A stretch of 64,000 nucleotides of DNA. Origin: Nilaparvata lugens. Its lineage: Eukaryota; Arthropoda; Insecta; Hemiptera; Delphacidae. Under the pieces are notes generated by a model, which saw only the letters and a list, made by a program, of their open reading frames with translations, had not been told where the DNA came from and searched no databases. Shown here piece by piece: positions 11,673 to 25,166 of this stretch (position 1 is its first letter; every line of letters starts with the position of its first letter). A program made the position numbers and the translations under genes. The stretch lies in assembly GCF_014356525.2 (NCBI RefSeq), contig NC_052515.1:23195212-23259211 (forward strand), in the 5' to 3' direction.

Positions 11673-14403
11673 TGTACATTCCATTAAATTTATGGAAAGA
11701 TGTTTATAAAAAAATCAGTATCTTCTTTGCTTGAATGTAGCAGATGCAAAATACATCATCAAAAAAAGGAAAGACTCAATCTATAAGTTCATGATTCAAA
11801 TCCACGATTTTTACAATCAAAAGTATTTTGAATTTGGAAAAGTTGATAGAAATGTAGAACTACACCGAAAGTAGAGAGTTTCCACCCTCTAAAAGTACGA
11901 TCATATTGAAAATTCTGTTGGTTTCAGGTAGAAAAGTACTAGTGTATTTTAATACCGATAATATTTAATATAAACCGATAATAATGTTTTTCAAATACAG
12001 GTTGAATTAAAATTGGCTGAACTGATACAATAGGAATTGTGATATATTGCAAGACCTGAGCCAAAGAACTATTTTTTTTTCAATTATGAGGTTTCTCTGT
12101 TCGAGAGATGAAATCGAGGGAGGGTTTTAGTTCCTCAAGATCTCAGTTCATCACGTGCCGATTTTGACCATTTCTTGATAAACTGAAACAAGTGGGAAGT
12201 TGAGCTGTTCAGTTCGTCAAATCTCAAGGCATCAAGTTTGCGTTGCAGGCCAATAGTAATATAACCCCAATACCTAAAAGGTTATGTTTATTGATGTTTC
12301 AAAGATAAAAGGGTTGGTTAGGTGTTTGCTTCTAAAAGGCAATAATAATCGAATATAATAGGATGCTGGACTTTCCGGAAGCAACGGGAACTTGACGAAC
12401 TGAGATTTTTAAAGATATTTAAAGGTATCTTTCTTTCTATTTAAAGGTATCTATCTTTCTTTATTTTATTTTGATTTTACTTATGCTTTTACCACCCTCT
12501 GACTATGAGGAGGGTAAAGATACCCTTCTGACTCTATGCTATTACCCTCTCACCCAGCTGATTCGAGATCAACTGAGAACACGATGAAGTGAATGTCACC
12601 AGAAATCAAGAAGACCGAACTCAAATAAGGTAAGAAGTAAGCTTTAAACTTCAACGTAAATAAGGTTATCAGTTGTTATGAACGTAACATGTTACGTGTG
12701 AATCGTCAGACACTCTGTCGATCTTTCAACCCCTGGCCTGTGATCTGCCGCTGTAAACAACACATTTCTCCTTCACACAGCAACCGAACAATGCTACCAA
12801 CTATTTATAAATAGACGGACCGCTTAGTTGGTCCAACTACGAAAAAAAATGTGCGTTGACGTACACAAAAAATTAACCGCGTCTGGCAAGGTGAGCTGTC
12901 AAGCCAACAGTCATTGGACTATAAAACTTACGGTCAAAATAATGCCAACTACACAGTTTTTTGGTGAAACTATTTACTCCTTTTTTTGAATTCTTTGTTG
13001 AGAATCGTGCCCAGATGAAAAATAGGCTGGTGCGTGGAGGATATATTCATGAATTCAGAAACATTACATAATATTTTTATATATTTTCTATAATATAACA
13101 TTATTCAAGTTTTCAAAATGATACCTCACTATATAATATAATATTTGTCGAGGATATCATTAAATAAATACGAAATTATGCTATATTAAGACAGTGGGAG
13201 TATATTTAATTGGTTGTGGAAATTTGTGATACAGTTGTGAATTATTTGAAACATCGAAATGAACTGAGGAAAAATAATATTAAATTTATTTCATGATAAT
13301 GATAATGAGACAGGAGTCACATAGTATCAACAGAGTATGATACTCAGAGTATGATAATGCCACAGAGTAAACCATAGTACACCATAGGGTAAAGATACTT
13401 AGATTATTTGTCTACACTAAACAATTTTGAAAGGAACTAGTATTTTTTTTTTGTTAGATATTGGTAACAGTTGAAATTTAGTAATACGTTACTTTTTAAT
13501 CAGTCATAACAGTTAGTGGAGCAACCATCATTCCAACTGGTGAACCGTAATTAGAATAGATAATAACCTAATATCATATTGTAGGTATCCATCTAAATAT
13601 TTGTAAGATAAATATTCTGTAGAAGAGATACATGAAACAACATACCTGTTGTTTCCATTAGATAAATAAGATTAAAGGATTAGATGGTTGCGTTAGTCAA
13701 TTTTTTCTACAGAGTATTGAAAAAAGAATATACTATACTCAAGTGCTAAGTGCTTCATGGTTTTTTTTTGACAGCAATTTCGTCACTGCCAACATAATAG
13801 TGCACAAACTAAAGAGTGATAAAGTAAATATATTCATAGTTAGAAATATCGCCCAATTAATTGAATTAACAATTTAAGAAAATAAAAAATAAATCTAATT
13901 TCGGGATATATTTTTGTACTTCAATATGAATACTTACTTATGCACTTGCATTTGTGTCATTTATTCACTTGTATTTTATCATATTGAGAAAAATTCAAAT
14001 CAATAGAATACTTTAGAGGCTTGCAAACAGACTCCAAATTGAACAGAAGTTCTAGTACATTTGTAATAAGTACAAGAGTCTGTTTGTAAACTACAATAGA
14101 AAAATTTGTTCAAGTGAACGGATGTTATTTGCCCTGGTAATGATGCGATGCATGCAAAATTTCGTTATTTGATGTAACATAATATAACCACAAATTGGCA
14201 CAAGTTCATGTCAACACAAGCTGTTAGAATGAATTGCGTTCAACTTATCAACGTTGACCAAATATTTGAAGTTCTACTGTTGTAATCGAATGAAACTACA
14301 ATCAACGAAGAGTAGTTCTGTATTTCTGTAATACTAAAATGTACAATGTTGCTCAGATTGGAGCCAGAGTATAGAATTTAATTATTGGATGAACTGTGCA
14401 ACC

Positions 14404-14637
14404 TATAGTCTGTCCAAACTGCCATGAGCCCTGAAATATTAAGCTGACCCTAGCTCCCCCATGAGCAGGCACACACGCCCGGCCTACCTGCGCCATTGAT
14501 ATAATATGAATACTACGTAGTATACAGGTAGGCAGACCTTTACTCACGCACAAAAGGAGACTGCGCTTGTGTGTGTGCGAGTAGTAGGAGGGTCGGCTTA
14601 ATCCTTCAGAGCGCATGCCTGTTTGGACAGAGTATAA
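14404..14637. mobile_element. MITE with inverted ends
   Basis: TATAGTCTGTCCAAACTGCC is inverted against GCCTGTTTGGACAGAGTATA over about 28 bp. The element is 234 bp, with TA at both borders in the manner of Tc1/mariner. The interior is GC-richer and noncoding. Confidence 0.65.
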
Positions 14638-14663
14638 ATGAAAACACAATCATCAATCTGTTG

Positions 14664-14849
14664 AAATTCCGGCCCGGGCAAGATATTTTTCTCGGGCCAC
14701 TCCCGTGTTTCGGTTGGACATCTTGAGTAGTCGGTCCCCGGCTGCCTAATAACAGTCTTTAGGTCATTTCAGAAGCCCTGAAATTGAACAGGTGCGACCT
14801 GAAAACTCTGTCACCAGAGCTGAGCCAGCTAAGTAACTCCTTATTATTT
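14664..14849 (+). mobile_element. SINE-like element with 12-bp target duplication
   Basis: The element is 186 bp, flanked by exact 12-bp direct repeats ATCAATCTGTTG (14652-14663 and 14850-14861), so it is a complete retrotransposed insertion. It starts AAATTCCGGCCCGGG, has AGTCGGTCCCCGGCTGCC in the middle and ends with a TTATTATT tail. Similar sequence occurs reversed at 166-275 and as a scrap at 42757-42792. I do not see good Pol III boxes, so it could be a short LINE tail. Confidence 0.7.
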
Positions 14850-14870
14850 ATCAATCTGTTGTGAACTGGG

Positions 14871-15070
14871 AGCTTAAACATTGAGCCCTACGATTGGCCA
14901 TTAGCTGTTGACGAATGAAGGTAAACTCGACTGCCATTGGCCATGACAATATCTGGGGCGTGTCTAGTCTCGGCCAGTGACAGTCAAGCTCAACCTTCAT
15001 TGGTCAACAGCTGATGGCCAATCTTAGGACTTCAACCACACTATAATATTCTGCTGCTGAATGTTAAAGC
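14871..15070. mobile_element. Relative of the 10.3 kb foldback
   Basis: Inverted blocks GATTGGCCATTAGCTGTTGA / TCAACAGCTGATGGCCAATC and ACTGCCATTGGCC / GGCCAGTGACAGT flank the centre GGGGCGTGTCTAGTCTCG. The downstream sequence (15245-15345, ending ATCAGTGGTTTTTACAATAA) resembles the right flank of the 10.3 kb copy. Confidence 0.6.
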
Positions 15071-15101
15071 GTTCAACAGATTGGCCCAAATTATATTTAT
15101 A

Positions 15102-15228
15102 TTAATAATAATACTGAGGGTGAAGCCCACATAAGCTCTTAGACTTGTGTGTAGGTAATAAGTAAGAGGGATGATGATGAGAGATGACGACTACTTTTTA
15201 GGTAGTCGGGACCGACGACTTATCGTCT
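15102..15228 (-). mobile_element. SINE 3' part with shared tail
   Basis: Read on the minus strand it contains GTCGTCGGTCCCGACTACCT, a CATCATCATC stretch, ATTACCTACACACAAG, TATGTGGGCTTCACCC and a TATTATTATT end. It is nearly identical to 31427-31557. The middle matches the AGTCGGTCCC segment of the 14.66 kb family, and the tail matches the tRNA-derived SINEs. Confidence 0.6.
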
Positions 15229-15725
15229 ATTATATATTCTGATCAATGCTTGAGGTTTCAGTCTACCAGGGATTGATAATGATGGTAGAAACAAAACTAG
15301 TATCACAAATTGGTTTGATAAATCAGTGGTTTTTACAATAATTAGTCGTTTTCATTTTACATAGATTTCCACCACATCACCTTCACAACAACGCACAAGA
15401 CTATACCATATATTATAGTTTTGTTCTGTTTTGAATTAATTGGGTAAATCTTTTCAACAAATGGAGAAATCAATAGTTGAATTTTATTGAGAAAAAGAAA
15501 ATATAGTTCACGAAAATGTATTACAGCTGCTTTATTTTCTGTTTCTTTTTCTTATTATCTCTGTATCTTTTGTATTGAATTTGTAATTTCTGCTAACGAC
15601 GTGGTTATGTGGACATTACTGACTATACATTGAACATTCATTACTGACATGATAAACAATGAACTGAAGTGAAAAAGTTGGAAATTAAGAAGGACACGAA
15701 ATTTCTAGGCTGAATAGTATGTATA

Positions 15726-15920
15726 AAGCCACCTCTAATACAAGGCCGCGGCCTACGATATTGCAACGTCGCAGTGTAGGCCTAGAATCTAATACATGAT
15801 TGGTGAAAAAGATCAGCTGGTATTTTAAAAAATATTTTTCACCAATCATGTATTAGATTCTAGGCCTACACTGCGACGTTGCAATATCGTAGGCCGCGGC
15901 CTTGTATTAGAGGTGGCTAT
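15726..15920. mobile_element. Long-arm MITE, copy 1
   Basis: Arms of about 77 bp are almost perfect inverted repeats (GCCACCTCTAATACAAGG / CCTTGTATTAGAGGTGGC), around a short AT-rich loop with ATCAGCTGG. It is nearly identical to 38948-39143. No target duplication is visible here. Confidence 0.8.
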
Positions 15921-16009
15921 GATAATACATTTCAAGCATGTCATTTTTTCAATATACAGTACTGTAGAAGATAGAATATGGTGTTTAATGATTCTTACAA
16001 TAAGTACAA

Positions 16010-16070
16010 GATAGGGAGAGAAAAAATAAGGTATCCTTGTGCTATTCCTCTCCCAAATTTAGATAAGATT
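16010..16070 (+). mobile_element. LINE-type 3' tail with hairpin, copy 2
   Basis: GGGAGAGAAAAAATAAGG, TAT, CCTTGTGCTATTCCTCTCCC, followed by AAATTTAGATAAG as in copy 1. Confidence 0.4.
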
Positions 16071-16618
16071 ACACACAGTCCGAATAGTTTAATAGTTTGA
16101 TGGAAAGGTTTTAGCTCTTCAACCCATCTACTCCATTTTACCCCATCACCATTACATAATAGAGTAACTCTCACACCCTAGCTGGAAAAAGCAATAAGGA
16201 AAGTTATAAAACTTTATCAAGCCAACAACCCCCCCCCCCTACGCCCCCCCGCCATAAAAACAACCCCTGCCTCCCACCAACCGACATCCATCTAAATAAT
16301 AAACAAACAAGCCCTAAAAACAAATTCAATTCACTCCACCTAATTGGTTTCAATGCCAAAAAATAACAACGTCTAATTGACGTTCAAATTCAGAGAAGCT
16401 CTAGAAAACAATTATCACTTTCGCTGAAAAAAACACTACAACCACACCTATTTTCAAGAAAGCCTCACTTTTGTATTTAAAAGGTATTAATGAGTATGGA
16501 GAATAATATTATGTTTTCTCTTCGAATCAAATTCAAATTGCTTCTCATAGATAAAATCAATCATAGATCGAATCATTCTTAATATGAAGCCTACTTTCAC
16601 AATATGATAAAACTAAAT

Positions 16619-16816
16619 AGCCTAGATAGCCGAGTCGACTAAGGCGTTGCACCCTTCAGTCTGCTAGTGCTACCTGGTCGCGGGTTCGAATCCCGCCGAA
16701 TCCCATCAAATAGGCATGGACGTTTGATCATCTCATAATTCACCATCGCACTTTACATTACCCACGCACAAGCAAGAATCCCATGTGGGCATCATCCGCA
16801 ATAAAAAAATAAAGAA
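16619..16816 (+). mobile_element. tRNA-derived SINE
   Basis: A Pol III A box (TAGCCGAGTCG, 16627-16637) and a perfect B box (GGTTCGAATCC, 16683-16693) sit in a tRNA-like head with a long variable region, like tRNA-Leu or tRNA-Ser. An unrelated body follows, then the tail CATTACCCACGCACAAGC ... CATGTGGGCATCA and an A-rich end with AATAAAAAAATAAAG. The tail and A-rich end mark it as a SINE rather than a working tRNA gene. Confidence 0.75.
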
Positions 16817-19800
16817 AAATATTTTTACAATGGAAATCTTCAAGAAAATAATCTTCGAAATAAATATAGAAGCACATGAAAAGTCTGTATCGTATTCAAT
16901 TGAATTCATAATTATATCAATATAATTAATGAACTGAACAATTGCAAGTTTCTTACAATGATTATTGGATAGACTATATATGTACCAATCAGTTTCAGAT
17001 CAATATGAATCAGTTTCGATTATAGCATTTGATAATTTTGTCGATAATTGTTTCTTACAATGATTGTTGGATATAATGTATATGTACCAATGATTATGTA
17101 TCAGTTTCGATTATAAAATAGTGCATTTGATATTTTTATCGATAATTCTGTTGAGACCTACGTTTACCGCAACTGTCAAACTATTTTTGTGAAAAAGCTA
17201 TTGATCCATGTTCATATTTACTCCTCAGTTATCTTTAAAAATTAATCGTTCTCAATCAATATCGAAAAATCGTGAGTAAAAATGTTTGAAAAAATTAGTT
17301 CTGAATCTCCAATTCCAACACGTGTTAGTTTTCGGTTCAAGGCATGATTAATTGGTTACGGTAAAATCAGGCATGAAACACTAACTTTTTCACTTTAATT
17401 TATGCTGTTTATTTTCTCTAGTGAAGCATACCAGTTGAAATAAAATAGGATGAATTTTTTGTGAATTGCATTATAAATATTCACTTCGAGCACATCAGAT
17501 TCTCTCTCTATTTATTTAGGGTTGTACAGTATTCAAATTGCGCAATTCAAATTTAAGAATCTTGCATTGAATTTTTAAATCATTAGGCTGCCTATACTGT
17601 AGTAAACATTGAACTCATGTCAAAATGAAGTAGCTATCGATTACCATTCTCCATAATTGCATGGTGTTCTAGTATTTATTCAATTCTAATTCCAATCCAA
17701 TTAAAACAGCGAACTCTGACCAGTTCAGAAATGAGAGAATAAATTTATCCTAATTTTTATCAAAAAGGAACAAAACCGCAGAGACAACTTCAAACTTTCA
17801 AATAAGCCGACAACAGAACCCTTAATTGAAAAGCATCCTTTACTTAGTTACGCTCCACACTTGACCTCCGCCAGAAAAATAATTAATTTATCCTGGGATC
17901 AACTATATATTCTGAGACCTCTGACAAATTCAAGTATTACTGGAATTGCAAGAGGACTTCCACAAGACGTCATCAACCTTTGATAGACTGATACCGAAAC
18001 GACAATTCGAATCAGCAAGGATTTTAGGAGTATGAACAATGTGTTAGAAATGAGTGAGATGGTAATGATCACTAACAAATAATTTTGAATATAATTGTAA
18101 AGTGTAAACAGTACGTAATAAGATAAAATGGATCGTTATTAATCCAATAACTATTAATCTATTACATAATATAATGAGTCTCTTGTGAACAGAAATGTAA
18201 TTAATAGACCCCAAAATAATACAAGTAATTGAGAAAGATAAAAGGCAAATAAAGTCAACATTGTACAGATCACTGAACAATCTCAAGTAACAATATCGTA
18301 AATAACAAACATTCCTGATTCATAATTAAACATGTGACATGAAAGAATAAGTAAAACGAATACCACTTGAACAAATACTTACCGATCAAAAGTTAGATTA
18401 CTAAACCAACATGACAATCAAATTCACAAAAAATAAAAAGGAAGAATGATATGGCAAAAAAGGAACTGAAATCTTGAGTTCATGATATTGAATTGATTGA
18501 TGACTGATTAAACATTATAGGCTAATCATCAAGGGCTCGATTATGTGTAAAATCATCACAAATGGTAGCGTTTGTGTGGCATTGTCATTCATCCCCTCAT
18601 TATCACCACCTGGACTGAAAATACTCGTGAAGAGTTGCCCTCAAAATAAGAATAATGTTTATTTTTCACACAATCAGAATACTCAGCGGGAGTCAATTAG
18701 TGACTGAAATGAGTTAATAAAATTTATTCAATAAACAATCATTATTTTACTGCTTATGCACAGTGACTGTTCTTTTTCTAATTTTTATAGATTAAACATT
18801 CAAAGCCAGATTTCAAAGATATTTTTAATTGTTTTTTTTTATAATACAGTAATAAGGTAGAACAATTGACCAAAGCATCACTCAAAATTTGTTCATCAGT
18901 CACTCAGTTTTTCTTATTATTTAGGTTTGTATAGAATTTAGTTTTATTTAAATTTTCAAAAAAATTGTAATACAACTATTAGTACTAGGAGTACTGGAGT
19001 AAGATACTTCTATCACTCAAACTTTATAAATATATCGTATTTTCCAAAAACAAATTTGAAAATACTATAAAGACGAAGTGAGGAGTTCTATGAAGATAAA
19101 TATTTTGAGAATAAAGAGATCCCATGAGAAGAAGTTGCAACTCAGTTACAGATACAGTAAGAGTACAATGGCCATTTAAAAAGCAGACCGGACTTTGCAA
19201 CTTGCAACCTACGTTCAAAGGATACTTTTCAGGAGTGCAATGACAACAATAAAAACTGCAGACCACATGCTTATATTCCCAAAAATAACTGCAACCATCC
19301 AACAAGAATTCAGCAGAAATACACAAAATTAAAAACTTTCTTGTTTAAACTACCCACCACTGCTACATTGCAAATATTCTGAGGCTCTCCAAAAAGGACA
19401 ATTTTTTGTGATTTATTTCATGTGTGACTGGTCGTGCAGGAATCCCTATTTGGAGATAGCTCGAGTTCTTGCTCTGCAGATCTGTATCGTTACCAAAAAG
19501 AAAAGAGAAAACAACGGAAAAGGAAGAGGAGAGAGAAAGACACTGACGAAAAGCACAGAAAAACTGACCGTATGACAACTGAGAGGTTTAATTGGACGTT
19601 TCTGGTGGTAAAAGGCACTGAATTGACGAAACCTGTTGGCATGAGTCAAATAATTCACTCACAATTATTGAGTTCAACCTGCAGGTTGTCTGGAGGTTAT
19701 CAAATCAGAAACCAATTAATACAAATAAAGAACCTCAACTATATAGTTAATACTCTGTCGAATAATCAGGTTTTATTTTTTTAGCAATCTAAAAATCTTT

Positions 19801-20214
19801 TAATATTATTCAAGAAGTAAGAGTAATATAATAATCAACTCTCATGATAAACTAAAGATCTACTTTTTAGAGGAAATTTGGGGCAACTTCTCAGCCAAAA
19901 TATTGTTTTTTAATACCTGAATATATTGAAGATTAAATTATAACGGATCACGTACAGACTAAAGACACGACGAAACAAACTTAAATTTTGAATTGTACGA
20001 CTCATTGAAACGTGAATAAGCATCAATATTCAACTTTATGAGACCAACAATAAATATGGATTCCCACATATCAGTATTAGTGAACGTGTCCGGTACAGTG
20101 AAAATATTATTCCCATAACTTCTAATGGGACTTTTCATACTCGCTGGGCCGGGCTGAGTGAAAATAGTCCCATTAAAACTTATGAAAATTATATTTAAAA
20201 TTTAAACCATTGTT

Positions 20215-20476
20215 TGGGAAGCGGTTTGACTCAGTGGTCGCGCTGATAAACTATCGCTTAGATAAGTTAAGTATCATGCGGCTGATACTCCCTTTGGAAG
20301 GGTGAACGCTTGAGCCAATTTCTCTGAATGATTCATATCGAGAGTTGAGTATGAGTAGTAAAATCGCTTCCCAGTGGTTCGGAACCCACCTGAAACTGTA
20401 AGTCCATTCATCTCTCGTTATCATCCGCCTCACAAGTCTAGAGCTCATGTGGGCATCAACCTTGGCAAAAAAAAAT
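20215..20476 (+). mobile_element. SINE, tRNA-like head and shared tail
   Basis: It has an A-box-like TGACTCAGTGG, a decayed B box GGTTCGGAACC, then GAGCTCATGTGGGCATCAAC and an A run. It aligns by eye with the copy at 40957-41196 over GCTTAGATAAG, TTGGAAGGGTGA and CGCTTGAGCCAA. The 3' tail is the one seen in the SINE at 16.6 kb. Confidence 0.65.
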
Positions 20477-20764
20477 TAAATACGATCACCCTTAAAACAG
20501 CACAGAGAATTATATTTTCACTGACTCTGATACTGATTTACACTTTAGACTGTCTGTATTCCTTACAAATATAACACCAGCGCTTCCCATTCAACCATTA
20601 ATAACACTTTCAAGACAATCTCACAATAGAAAATATCACAATATCAGGCCTATCACTCACCGGTAACCATAGAATAGAATAGATGATAATCGCCAATGGT
20701 AGATTAGAATCAACTCACCTGAAAACAAAGACAAGCTAACTATAGTATATTTACAGGTTAACAT

Positions 20765-20860
20765 TGATATGAATTTTATTTATTTATGTATTTATTTAAA
20801 AAATGCATACAGGAGTGGGAACAACAGGCATTATAGCCCAAAACTGTTCTCGATTCAATT
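20765..20860 (+). mobile_element. LINE-type 3' tail with hairpin, copy 3
   Basis: A TTTATTTATTTATG stretch, then GAGTGGGAACAACAGGCATT, ATAGCCCAAAACTGTTCTC. It precedes the 38-bp tandem repeat. Confidence 0.45.
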
Positions 20861-20864
20861 CACA

Positions 20865-20978
20865 AAGTTCTTCATAAGTAACATGAGAAAAAAGTTAATG
20901 AAAAGTTCTTTATAAGTAACATGAGAAAAAATTTAATGAAAAGTTCTTCATAAGTAACATGAGAAAAAAGTTAATGAA
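20865..20978. repeat. 38-bp tandem repeat, three copies
   Basis: Units start at 20865, 20903 and 20941 (AAGTTCTTCATAAGTAACAT ...) and differ at only one or two bases. Confidence 0.9.
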
Positions 20979-22579
20979 AAATTAAAAATTAGAACAAATA
21001 AGAAATAAAACAATAGGAAATGTTAAGAATAATAAAGAATAATTATTGGCATTGCATTTTATTTTGTAATAGTATTTTCTCATGTTGTAAAATTTGTATT
21101 GCTTTTATTATGTATCTCTAAGATGTTGTAATTTTATATTTCTGCCAATAAAACAATATGAGTACAAATAAGTACTAATATCAGAAATAATACAGAATAT
21201 GATTTAGTAATGAATATGAGAGGACAATAAAACAGAATTTTGTTCCACTCCAAAGCAACACATAGTTAAGAGGAAAAATACTTATGAGAGAAAAATCATA
21301 ATATGTTATACTGTGATACAAGCCGTGATACATTGCTGTGATACAGAATTGAAACAGCCGTTAACATAATTCAACAACTTCAAGATTCAAGGAACCAAAA
21401 GACTCTCCAAGAAAGAAAAAAACAAAGTTGACCGTGAACCACTCCATTTTCTACCTCCTTTCAAATTTCCTTCAATGTTTGTCTCCTTTCTTTCTTTTCT
21501 CCACTGAAATCTCCTGTCTCTCTCATTTCCTTTCAACTATTCTCCTCTATTTCATTCTGGAAAGAATCAGAGCGCCTTTTTGTGAAATCTACCCTGTCGA
21601 TTCTGGTATCTTCCCACCCAACAATTGCAACCAAACGGTACATCTGAGTTCTCTTCCACAGCAGTTTTCGAAAAAGATACTCGATTTAGAGGATCAAGCT
21701 AGCATGGTAGTGGCCAAAGTTTCAATCACCTTCAGGTTTCTCATTCAACTCGTAGAATTTTATAATGTTCCGATTAAACTTTCAATATTGTACTAGAAGA
21801 TTGAGGTCTACTCACGACTGAATCTGTAAACTTGGAAAATATCCATCAATTCTGAACCATGTTTCAATACCAATTTTCGCTCTAGTTATGAGAAGTTTCA
21901 GAGCAAGTTTACAGTTATTTTAAAATAGAATGCAGACATCAAATTAGAAAACATAGGAACATTAGAACTCTCTTGACTTATTGTATCCCAAACAATAAAC
22001 TTGGCGAAGTGATTGTTTCAAGACATCGGTAATAATTTGAGTTAAAAATAGCTGGCATTCACCCAGAATTCCTAGGTAAACGTCACTGAAGATTACTGAT
22101 GAAAGTGAACGTTACCGAACAAAAATAAAAAAGCTATTGACTCACTAGTAAACAAGATAATATTAATCGAACTGAAACAATAATAAGGAAACACGTAACG
22201 AAAACAAGGAATTGAAATTTGAAAATTTTCGGGTCAAACTCAAGAAATTTAAAATTCGATGAGAAACAAGTTACTACATGATAAATTACAATTGCATTAT
22301 TACTCTCGTTGTATCATTGATCTGAATTGTTGATAAGTAATGCCTTTTTCTAAAACGTTACACGAATACTTCTTTTCATAACAGAACAGGGTTACTTCAA
22401 ACAGTTTATATCCAAACAAAATTGTATCAAATCAAGAAAGTTGAAAAATAGACATAATTTTCGTGTAAATTAGAATTTGACATTTTCAAAGTAGTAATGA
22501 ACTTGATGGAAACCAGTAATATAATCAAGGCTAGGCTATAGGTACGTTCATTTTTCTTGCCTGAATAAAATCTTATGAG

Positions 22580-22695
22580 AAGATTATTTTTATTTATCTC
22601 ATCCATTTATTTATTGTAAAAAATACTAAAATTATAATAAAATTTTGACATTGAAGGAAAAAATAGGCTGAGCCTGTACTATTTCTCTCCAAAAA
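22580..22695 (+). mobile_element. LINE-type 3' tail with hairpin, copy 4
   Basis: TTTATTTATTGTAAAAAATA, then GGAAAAAATAGGCTGAGCCT, GTACTATTTCTCTCC. Same arrangement as the other copies. Confidence 0.4.
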
Positions 22696-25166
22696 TGTTG
22701 ATAAAAAGTTAATGTTGTCCAGAGTTTGAGGTTATGATATCATACACTGCTTCGTCACTTGATTTTTGATCCAGGAATAATGATTTGAAGATTTTGAATT
22801 TTGAAGGTTGACATAATACTTTAAATGAATCACAGAATGTATCACAATGAATAAAAAACTTGAGAAATATTGCACTTATTTGAAAAATTTGAATACAAAA
22901 TCACAAACCTACTCACTATTATTAAGTTACAGCTCAATAGATAATTTCTTATTTGATCCTAACTAACCATAATTCTATACTCTAATTGGGAAAGTTTATT
23001 GTTTACCCAATGTTCAATGTAAACATTTCAACCTTTGATTGCGCGCTAGAATAACTAATCTGTATTGGAGACAAATATTTGTACTTTTACTCCAAATGCA
23101 CTTTGAAATAACTAACTAGCAGATTGAGAATTAACCACAACTAATTTGCGTATAAATAGAACAATAGTTATTGGAACAATAATTGAAAATAATGATTGGT
23201 TGTAGAAAAACATTATTTGAAAAGGTAATACAAACAATAAAACCGGTATAAATTAAAGGCTATAGTTCAACACCGTTAAATGGTTACTATCCGTATTAGA
23301 TTTCACAATAATAATTGTCGTCCAAGGTAAAAATGTACAGTATTTTTGCAATTACTGTCATTATTGCCAACTTGCGGAAGGAATTGCCACAATTTCCCCT
23401 CGACACGTGGCTAACTTAGAAAGGTAGATCCAACTTTGCCATCAACTTATTCAATTTAATGATCTATTTTTGTGTAGAATAATGATAGTTGAAGTACTCA
23501 ACTAAATTCGAGAAGTACTTCTCGAAATTATCTAATCTCGATTGTTTATGTACTAGCAGGTAAGCCATGCACAGCCAGCCTAATTAAATGCTTGACAAAC
23601 TGAAAACTTGACATACTGAAATCTTGAAGAATTATAAATAGGCCTATAACCATCCTCAGTAAATTAAGAATCTATATGCAAAATTTCAAGTTGATCATTT
23701 CAGTAGTTCAGACGTGATGATGCGTCATTCTTGAATTTCCCATCCACTACGTGTATAAGCCATTTCTTTCCTTTATTATATTAGAGAAGATAGATTTCTA
23801 TGTCATAAAGGTCTAGTGAATCGAGATAAGATGGAAACACACTCATTGGCATCTTACTTAGCTGAAAAGGTTTAATAACAATTATTATACTAAAAAGCCT
23901 GTATCACAATTATGTTAGAAGTATTTTTTCAACGGCGCTGTTGACTTGCACTCGTTGACTTGGTGAAGACTGGTTTTGATTGGGGTACAATTTTTCCACC
24001 AAAAAAAAATTTCAATCTCAAAACTGAATTCTTTGTTCTGTTGAAGAACATTACTCGACGATTTGACTTGACAATTACTTTAAAAACGTTCTCTTGGAGA
24101 AGAGCTTAATTCTCTGCTAAAATTATAGCTCTAGTTTGAAAGCTCCGCCCACTGTGGGTGTGCCTTGTCTCGACATCAACCTTGATTGGTCAACCAACTA
24201 CCAATCATATGGCTCCATACTTTATTTTCACTAAATATTTTGTTGCTTCCAGTTGATTTGAAATTTTTAAGGTGGGGTAGCTCCGGAAACTAGTTTCTAA
24301 TTTTTTCAATAAGTGGTTATGACAATCTCAAGGTATTCTATTTTACATGGATGTCTATCACAACCTCACCATCTACAACACTTGCATCTGCAAGACATTG
24401 TTCTAATTTTGATACGCTCGTGTTGCTAAGATGCAGTACTGTACTGAACCCTCAAGAGCCTCAATATGAGTCTGTCAATAAAACAAAGCTTTATAGTTTA
24501 TTCTTACAGCAGTTAACACCTCTAGCCATGTAAAGCACACGGAAGGTGTCACATGTTAAAGAATGATATTGATTCTTAAGAATGATTTGATACTGGTAGA
24601 TTTTATTACTTTCCTAGTTTTATGCTCACTTCTATGATTCGTTTTATTACTGTGTTAAGCGATAAAATAGATCATATAACGACATAAAAATACCGTTAGG
24701 ATGAAATCCAGATATCTAATAAAATATAAGCCATATTCTTCCAAGATTTGTTGCGTGAATCATTTCAAATATCCGATCGTTGATTTGATGTTCAATACTT
24801 AAAATAGAAGGTTAAGTTTTATATTAGTGACTAAAAAAGACACTTTCATTTCATAGGTGAACTTACTATTGTGATGGATATCCCAGTATATCATTCTATG
24901 TAAAATATAAAAATATGACATATGTTTAGGTCTGATTTTTTACAGATATTCATAGATTTCATTTATAGACAGTCTACATGTCCAAGTCGTCATTATTAAA
25001 GTATTGAAAACTTGATAAAATATACCAGTAGTAATAACTCGAGATTTGAGATTCGAGACTTCAAGATTCAATATTCGTTTCAAAATATTGAATGTTTATT
25101 TATATGAGTAAGCCACTCCATTCTTTTACAAGATTTGTAAAATGTTGAAATTGTTCTCTTGAAATC

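Noticed and set aside
16619..16705. A functional tRNA gene
   Set aside because: The Pol III boxes are good, but the sequence runs into a SINE body and tail and the cloverleaf does not close cleanly.
19434..19784. 116-residue open frame with a Lys/Arg-rich part
   Set aside because: It has no ATG at its start, is low-complexity, overlaps open frames on the other strand, and shows no splice context.
21428..21796. 122-residue open frame
   Set aside because: It begins with TTG, is Phe/Leu/Ser-rich from CT-rich DNA and shows no domain or coding bias.
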